This document shows, piece after piece, positions 58,238-64,000 of a stretch of DNA of 64,000 nucleotides. This DNA is from Poteriospumella lacustris. Taxonomy: Eukaryota > Sar > Chrysophyceae > Chromulinales > Dinobryaceae. The stretch is from positions 62,001-126,000 of the forward strand of contig SMOI01000025.1 of assembly GCA_008000375.1 (NCBI GenBank), written 5' to 3'. Numbering within the stretch: the first letter of the stretch is position 1; every line of letters begins with the position of its first letter. Under the pieces are notes generated by a model that was not told where the DNA came from, did no database searches, and saw nothing but the letters and a program-made list of their open reading frames with translations. Made by a program: the position numbers and the translations under genes.

Positions 58238-59691
58238 ATGGGCAACACATCCAGAAGACCCTCCCAGGCCCCGAATTCAGCCGACAGGTAAATACGCGCA
58301 TTTTATCCCGCAAATTCAGGTCTCTGTGAAAATATGATCTTTTCTTACCGTATTGCAGAAACAGCAGCTCAAAATCTTCTTCCGCCAAAAACGTGCGTCA
58401 ACAGAACCTAGCGCCAAAGACTGTTTTATCTGGTGGAGATGTAGAATGTCCCATTTGCTTTATGGTAAGCCATTTATTTGAAGCCGTGCTTAGGCCGAAA
58501 AAATTCATCGATCACTTGATATACAGAACTATGAAGAATTCAATACTGCCATATGCTGCAAACAGGCCATTTGCACAGGTATGTGCTCTGAGCGTTCGTG
58601 TTTGATCACCATGCTCAACACATTTTTTTCTACAGATTGCTTTTTGCAGTTGAAAGTTGCGAACACTGAAGTTGCTTGCCCTTTTTGCAGTCACGACGGC
58701 TTCAACGTTACCTACGAACCTACTCCTGGGCAATCCTTGAAATCTACAGAATCAAGGGAGACATCTGAGAGACTCTCCAACTCGACTTCATCCCCTGGCA
58801 ACAACCCAACATTGCAATACACAACTCCAGAACAAGACAAGAAGCTACGATCCACCAGCTTTGACAAATCTGGCACACCTGTTGCGTCAAAAGCTGATCG
58901 TGAAGCTATTGAAGCGGAAATTCTGAAACAGAGGACTGATTCCTTGATGCACGATTTTTCGTCCTCAGGCTCAAGACCGTTTCGCTCTCCCGCCGTCACA
59001 AGATCAGCGTCTGTGCCAGTAAGGGCTGAATCGATATCATCTTCTTTTGGAAGGCGTCCAGATCTCCAACGATTTGCAACGGAGAGAACTCATGGGAATG
59101 CTGCGCCACCGCGACGAAGACAATCGCACAGTAGAGACGATCACGTTGCTCCGCCACTGCCCCCGGCACCATATATGACAGGAAGTGGTTTTCTTGATCA
59201 TAATGAAAGTGGCGATTTCTTCTCCGATGAGGACGCCCATTTATTGGTTGCTCTACAGTCTCTTCTGTCTGCCGATGGAATGGCTCCCTCCACCCCCACG
59301 ATGCCGAGCCTGGAGCAGCTGGAAGAAATGATGCTAATGGAGGTACGTTTATCGAATGAGCTGAGGCAGGACGATTACTGAATGTCTTTATCTCTTGTAG
59401 GCCATCCGACAGTCGATGAGGGAGGCTGAGGCGACCAGCACAGGGTCGTCGCAAAATTCTGAAGTTCTCAATGCACCCAACGAGAGCGATCGTTCTCAAC
59501 AAGATGGAGTTGCTTCGGTCACAACCGAAAATGAAGTTGCTGTCGCAGCCCCTGCCCCACAACAGGATGTAACCGCGGAATCTCTTGCGATTCCACCGCG
59601 TTCACCAGAGCGCGCCTCTCCCAATCGTTTGTTGGAGGATATCGAGAGAGCCTTAAACACCCCTCCAAGACCACCTTCTAGGTCATCGTAG
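58238..59691 (+). CDS. SIP5-like RING-type zinc-finger protein with UIM and myristoylation signal
   Basis: Exons 58238-58287, 58359-58464, 58527-58578, 58636-59342 and 59401-59691 give 401 residues. The N-terminus MGNTSRRPS fits N-myristoylation. The finger is assembled from three exons: VECPICFMNYEEFNTA, then CCKQAICTDCFLQLKVAN and ACPFCSHDGFNVTY. This is the atypical RING of yeast Sip5 and plant/animal relatives. A long Ser/Pro/Arg-rich linker follows, then LEQLEEMMLMEAIRQSMREA, a good ubiquitin-interacting motif (acidic run, Ala, Ser) spanning the last splice site. Family function is poorly known; a membrane-tethered ubiquitin ligase or adaptor is the inference. The 3' end is 177 bp from the convergent ATG9 gene. 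Confidence 0.83.
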
Positions 59692-59868
59692 GCTTAGAAT
59701 TTTCAATGATCTGTGATCTTAATGTGTCCGATACGCGCAGCACATTCTACATCATTTGGCAAAGCTTTACTCTATCCAATCGTACTTGTATATATGTTTA
59801 AATATTAGCACTTGAGACCTGAGTGGCCTATTTCCCAGGGACAACGCACACTACATACACTGGATATC

Positions 59869-62651
59869 TCAGCGAGGAGACTCTTGATTGGTGGACCCGG
59901 CTGGGGGGCTCCACGCCGAAGGCAAGAAAATGTTGTTGGCCTCGCCTGTGCGAACTTGGCTAAGATGGAAACCGGGATACAATGGCGACGTTGGCGCCAT
60001 TGACGATTGACCTTCATGTGTTCCAGGAAGCCGTAGATTCGGCACATCGCTCGAATAGAGGGAAGCGGAGCCTTGTCGCCTTAGCTGACGGAATGTGTGC
60101 AGAGACTTTTCCAATTCGACTGGGTTTCTTCGACTATCAGAATGGAAGCGGTTCAGCCAGTAGAAATCGTTTCTAAAGTCAATGTTCTGCTCACGTAAAA
60201 CGCTGCGCAAAACATCTGGCAAGTCGGCAGAGTCGGCCAGCCCTCCACCACCCATCGATGGAATTGTCGAGGCAAAAAGATCCGGCTGGAAAGAGGAACG
60301 ATGAGACGAAAATCGAGATTGGGCTCCGTATCGTGCGGTATTTTGAGTAGATTCGATCCTTGGGAAAGGTCCGGGTCGAACTTCAGGTGACGACACCTGG
60401 CCGAGTTCTACGCCATCATCATTGTGCTTGCGCTCTCGACCATCGCTGTAAAATGTTGACGTGACCATCGGGCTACGAGCTAATGATGGAGCGCCACTGT
60501 TGTCACGGCTCTCAGCGCCTCCAGCGTCCATCGAATGCTCACTCTCACTGCCTTGTCCACGAGATTGAGGAATTTCCAAAATTGACGCCAACATAGAGTT
60601 TCGTTGCTCTCGCCTGTCCAACAGTACGGAAGCATAAAATGGAAACGTAAAACATAAAAAGGGACATATAACAATGCGTACTTTAAGTCCTTGTAGCAAG
60701 AGAGTGTCTCATGGAATTGTTGGGCGGGTTTCGCTTTTTCTTGAGCAAGTGTCGCGTACGTTTGCTTGAAACTGAGATAGCTCTTCTCAAGTTTTCCGAA
60801 ATTCAATCGCTCCGAAGGAATTGCTTTGGCTGCGGATGGCGCACTCCCGAACTGATTGTCGCCATATTTCTCGAGCTCTAACAAACTGCAAAGGAATGGA
60901 TAAGGGGTCGTCAAACGACGCAGGAAAACGCGAGAACTTCAAACCTGTAGTCGCATACGGCACCGATATCATCCACAACAGCAGTATGGTTCCTGTAGCG
61001 TAAAAACCACACATTTGTTAACATCCTCTCTGAGTCACGTGCATTGCAGACTTGCAACTTACTTCACGAAGTCAACGATGACGCGGGCAGACGAGGGCAG
61101 CGAGAACATGAGAATGATCGGTGTGAGCACAACGCCCAACACTTCAACCATGAAGATGACGATCTTGTACTGGAGCAAATACGAAACCTCGTCGCGCACT
61201 TCCTTCGAAGTTTCTCTGTCCTTCCATTGGGCGGGAAAGTGGTGTGTCATCGCCGACGCATGTGCCAGCAGTTCCGACGGTGAAGTCTTCTGTTTGGTTG
61301 CATCAGGAATGCAGGCTCTAGATGCGGCGAAACAAGCCGAAAAAATACCCAAATACCACAGCAGGTTTCTGTCTGCTATGTGGATGTACAAGAGTGCACC
61401 TTCACTGATGAAACTCACTGTGATCAGAACCGCTACGAGCGCTCCTGTCACGAACGCAACGAACTCAGCAACAATAGAAACGTTGATATTGGAAAATGAG
61501 TTCAGATAGCCCATAGCTGGTTCGTACGCTCTGTTGAGGCGACTTTCAAACAAATGAGGGAGCTCATTGAACTCCCGAAATTCCCACCGGGCCAGAGGAG
61601 TCCATTGTCTAGGGCCCAAGTAGGCGCGGTTTGAATGGAACTGTTGAAAATTCTCCATGAGGAAGTACACGACCACAAAGATAAACGTGAACGGCAGCAT
61701 GATCAACTGAAGAAGTCCCAAGATTTGGAATCGAAACTTCAATGAGTCAACATCATTGAGAAATTCGGTGGACAGACGATAATCATCGTCGAACAAATGG
61801 GCCAAAACGCAATATGATATGGACCACTCCATCGACCTTGTAAAAAGCAAGCTTTCAGAGAAGAATGGCGCAAGCCACCAAGGAAGAAACATATGGAGAC
61901 AGTTCCTATTTATTAGGGCGATGAGGTAATTTTCGGATCGCATGATTCGCAGAACCACATCGTTGACAGTCAGATTCGCTTTGGGGACAATTTGCACAAC
62001 CCCAGCTTTGTGATTATTGAGTAGACGCTCAAGCACTGCTGGCCACTCCAATGTCTCAAGAGAAGCATCGGATATATGGAGCTTCTCTTTGTAAAACGCG
62101 CTCATTGCCGCCGCTTGTTCAACAGTTTTCACGGCCCGCCATGCCCTCCAAATCCAAACGCAAAAGAATAGGAGGAAATACAAGGCCGTCAAAAATGTTG
62201 TGAACTTTGGTGTGTGATGGAATGGATCAGTCGCAAATTGCTCGTTCAAATTTGCACAAGACTCTTCATCAGAGCATTTCGTAACTGCATTCCAATCGAC
62301 AAACTCAAACAAGTAAACACTGAATGAAATGGAAAATCCTAGAGACAAAACCGCACAGAGCTCTGAGAGAAATGTCGAAACAATTCCTTTACTGCAGTAA
62401 AAGCGATAAAATTCTCTGAAAAACTCATCCGGATTTGCAAGTGTCTCTTTTTCACTCGTCCGCAGCAAGGGCGAGAAGACATTTTCAGTAGGAATCATTT
62501 CTTTCCAAAGCTCTGAACTTATGCGCTTCGAAAAGAACTTCGATGGTTTACGCTTTGAGATCAAAATGTCGCTTCCTCTAATTCTGAATTGTTGTGCTGA
62601 GATAACGAAATAGCTCCGTCGCTTCTCAGGAACTGGGAACATAATCATCAT
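59869..62651 (-). CDS. ATG9: Autophagy protein ATG9 (lipid scramblase)
   Basis: Exons 61063-62651, 60945-60992, 60682-60885, and 59869-60613 give 861 residues. Signature regions are FFREFYRFYCSKGIVSTFLSE, FSVYLFEFVDWNAV and WPAVLERLL. NYLIALINRN, YLGPRQWTPLARWEFREFNELPH and DRNLLWYLGIFSACFAASRA also match. The core ends with HTAVVDDIGAVCDYS, assembled from the 48-nt second exon and matching the family's TVxVxGVGDxCSFA block. Several membrane segments are evident. ATG9 is the trimeric scramblase of the vesicles that seed autophagosomes, acting downstream of TOR inhibition. The C-terminal 250 residues are Ser/Arg-rich and probably disordered. The start used is the first ATG (62651); others lie at 62648 and 62642. 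Confidence 0.94.
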
Positions 62652-62915
62652 CACAGAGCAGCAGCAGCGGCAAAAAAGTGCCGTTACAAAATTGATACAT
62701 GATCAGCCTCGTCGTCGTGATGATCATCGAAAGAGGCGAGAGGAAGAGACGAGGCGAAATCGATGTCCTCGGATGCAACCGATTCAGGGTCTCATCCGCG
62801 GCAAAATTCTAGTGGGTAATTAGATAGCTGTGAGATTTATCATTGGAGTCCCTTCCTCTGTCAAGACGCTTCTTGCCTCATTTATTTCCCAGAGATTTAA
62901 ACTCATTGTCCGGCA
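62652..62915. other. Divergent ATG9/TMEM115 intergenic region
   Basis: 264 bp between two start codons, the shortest divergent gap in the window. Confidence 0.4.
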
Positions 62916-64000
62916 ATGTCGATCCTGGAGGAAAGACCGCTTTTTGTTATCTGTGGCATCCCGCTGCTGATAACTCACCTACTTTCATACTTCGTGACGG
63001 ATTTATCGCAATATTTGTCTCTTATCACGGCAAATACGCTCATTACCAGAACATATGTTTGGAATATGATTACTTGCAGCTTTTTTGAACCTTCCCCAAT
63101 CAAACTGGCCGTAGACCTGGTAATTCTATGGATATCCTCCAAACATATCGGTAGGCCAAGTGTGGAGCAATTCGGACTCTTTTTTGCATTCGCTCTCTTG
63201 TCATGCTCCGTGGGCACGTCTATTTTGCGATTTCTGCAATTTGTCGGAAGTGGCCACGAGAGTGCTTTGCTAGTTGCGACGAATGGATTTAGTGGTATCA
63301 TTCAAGCTTTTCTGATGTTTTCTCGCCACTCCCTCCGTTCTCAACCATTACATCCGAAGATGTTTCAAAACGTGACCTACCACTTTGCCCCAACTCTGTA
63401 CGCTCTTGTTCAAGTGTGCCTGCGATTGGTTGGGTTCCGATCTTTTGCCCAAGATCTCAGCTTCACTGTAATTGGCATGGTTTTCAGTTGGTCTTACTTG
63501 AAATTCTTTTATAAGTACTCTGAAGTGGAGCCTGCTGGGGATCGATCGGATGATTTCACCTTCGTTGGAATGTTTCCCGAGGTAAGTTCATCACTTTTGT
63601 CTACGATGGACCTGTTCAACACTAATTGCTCTTGTAACAGGCAATTCATTCGGTCATAATACCATTTACCACTGCTTTTTATAATTTGATGGCACTCGTT
63701 GGTATTTTCCCTCCTCTGGAAACGAATGATCGGAAGTATCACCATCATCTAAGGTACGTGTTTTTTAGTCTGGTGGATAATGTTGATGGGCTCTCCTTTT
63801 TATCTATCTTTTCCTATTTTTTCACAGACCGATTGCTCCTGCATCTAATTCCGGGATTTCAATGGAACTTAAAGATGATGCACAGCATCCTTCGAAAGCC
63901 AACCCCACAAAGGCCGAAATTGTGGCAGAAAGAAGAAAGGCCAGGGCTATGAAGGTAATTGAACCTTCAAATGCGACAAAATGCTGTTCATTGACCCGTC
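62916..64000 (+). CDS. TMEM115-like rhomboid-related Golgi membrane protein, 3' end beyond the window
   Basis: Exons 62916-63581, 63641-63753 and 63828-63954 or beyond; after 63954 either a new intron begins (GTAATT) or the frame continues to the edge, both open. Hydrophobic segments alternate with short loops as in the TMEM115/DUF1751 family: PLFVICGIPLLITHLLSYF, YVWNMITCSFFE, LAVDLVILWISSKHIGRPS and VATNGFSGIIQAFLMF. The C-terminal AERRKARAMK resembles the family's charged ERRxKALKAL helix. TMEM115 is a pseudoprotease-like Golgi protein involved in retrograde transport. No Ser-His catalytic dyad in rhomboid context is visible, as expected for this family. Confidence 0.82.

Overview
The window is nuclear DNA of a flagellated, probably unicellular eukaryote. 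Coding regions are broken by short GT-AG introns (about 54-87 bp), the genes are close together, and both strands are used about equally. Twenty-three protein genes are supported, two of them cut by the window edges. Hallmarks of a motile protist are an axonemal outer-arm-type dynein heavy chain with an N-terminal kelch/IPT/filamin tail, an LC8-type dynein light chain, a CFAP97-type protein and a guanylate kinase carrying an RIIa docking domain. A fused aspartokinase-homoserine dehydrogenase argues against animals and fungi and fits algae, stramenopiles and relatives. I cannot fix the lineage from sequence alone; a stramenopile-like protist is a guess.

Layout: 1-1075 end of an IQ-motif gene (-); 1076-3982 a gene-free stretch with simple repeats and a 217-bp foldback element; 3983-9260 complex I NDUFA9 (+), an AGC kinase (-) and the ribosome-biogenesis GTPase NOG1 (-); 9686-18022 the kinase TOR (+); 18052-19322 a small Gly-rich protein (-) and a PET100-like protein (+); 19396-25496 AK-HSD (-) and the splicing helicase DHX16/Prp2 type (-); 25806-32491 an ELMO-domain protein (+), an LRR protein (-) and a large unknown membrane protein (+); 32569-39392 a CFAP97/EF-hand giant (-) and Rab1 (-); 39784-43270 a PH-ankyrin-FYVE protein (+) and LSM5 (+); 43399-57705 the dynein heavy chain (-), LC8 light chain (+) and RIIa-guanylate kinase (-); 58238-63954 a SIP5-like RING/UIM protein (+), ATG9 (-) and a TMEM115-like membrane protein (+, cut at the right edge).

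The genes fall into themes. Growth control and its targets: TOR, an AGC kinase with a TOR-type hydrophobic motif, NOG1, ATG9. Membrane traffic: Rab1, FYVE protein, TMEM115, ELMO. Flagellum: dynein heavy chain, LC8, RIIa-guanylate kinase, CFAP97/EF-hand. RNA: DHX16, LSM5. Orientation alternates almost strictly, giving divergent pairs separated by about 260-530 bp (likely shared promoters) and convergent pairs with only 29-177 bp between stop codons. Exon boundaries given here were read by eye from splice signals, phase and family conservation; every spliced model stated keeps an open frame.
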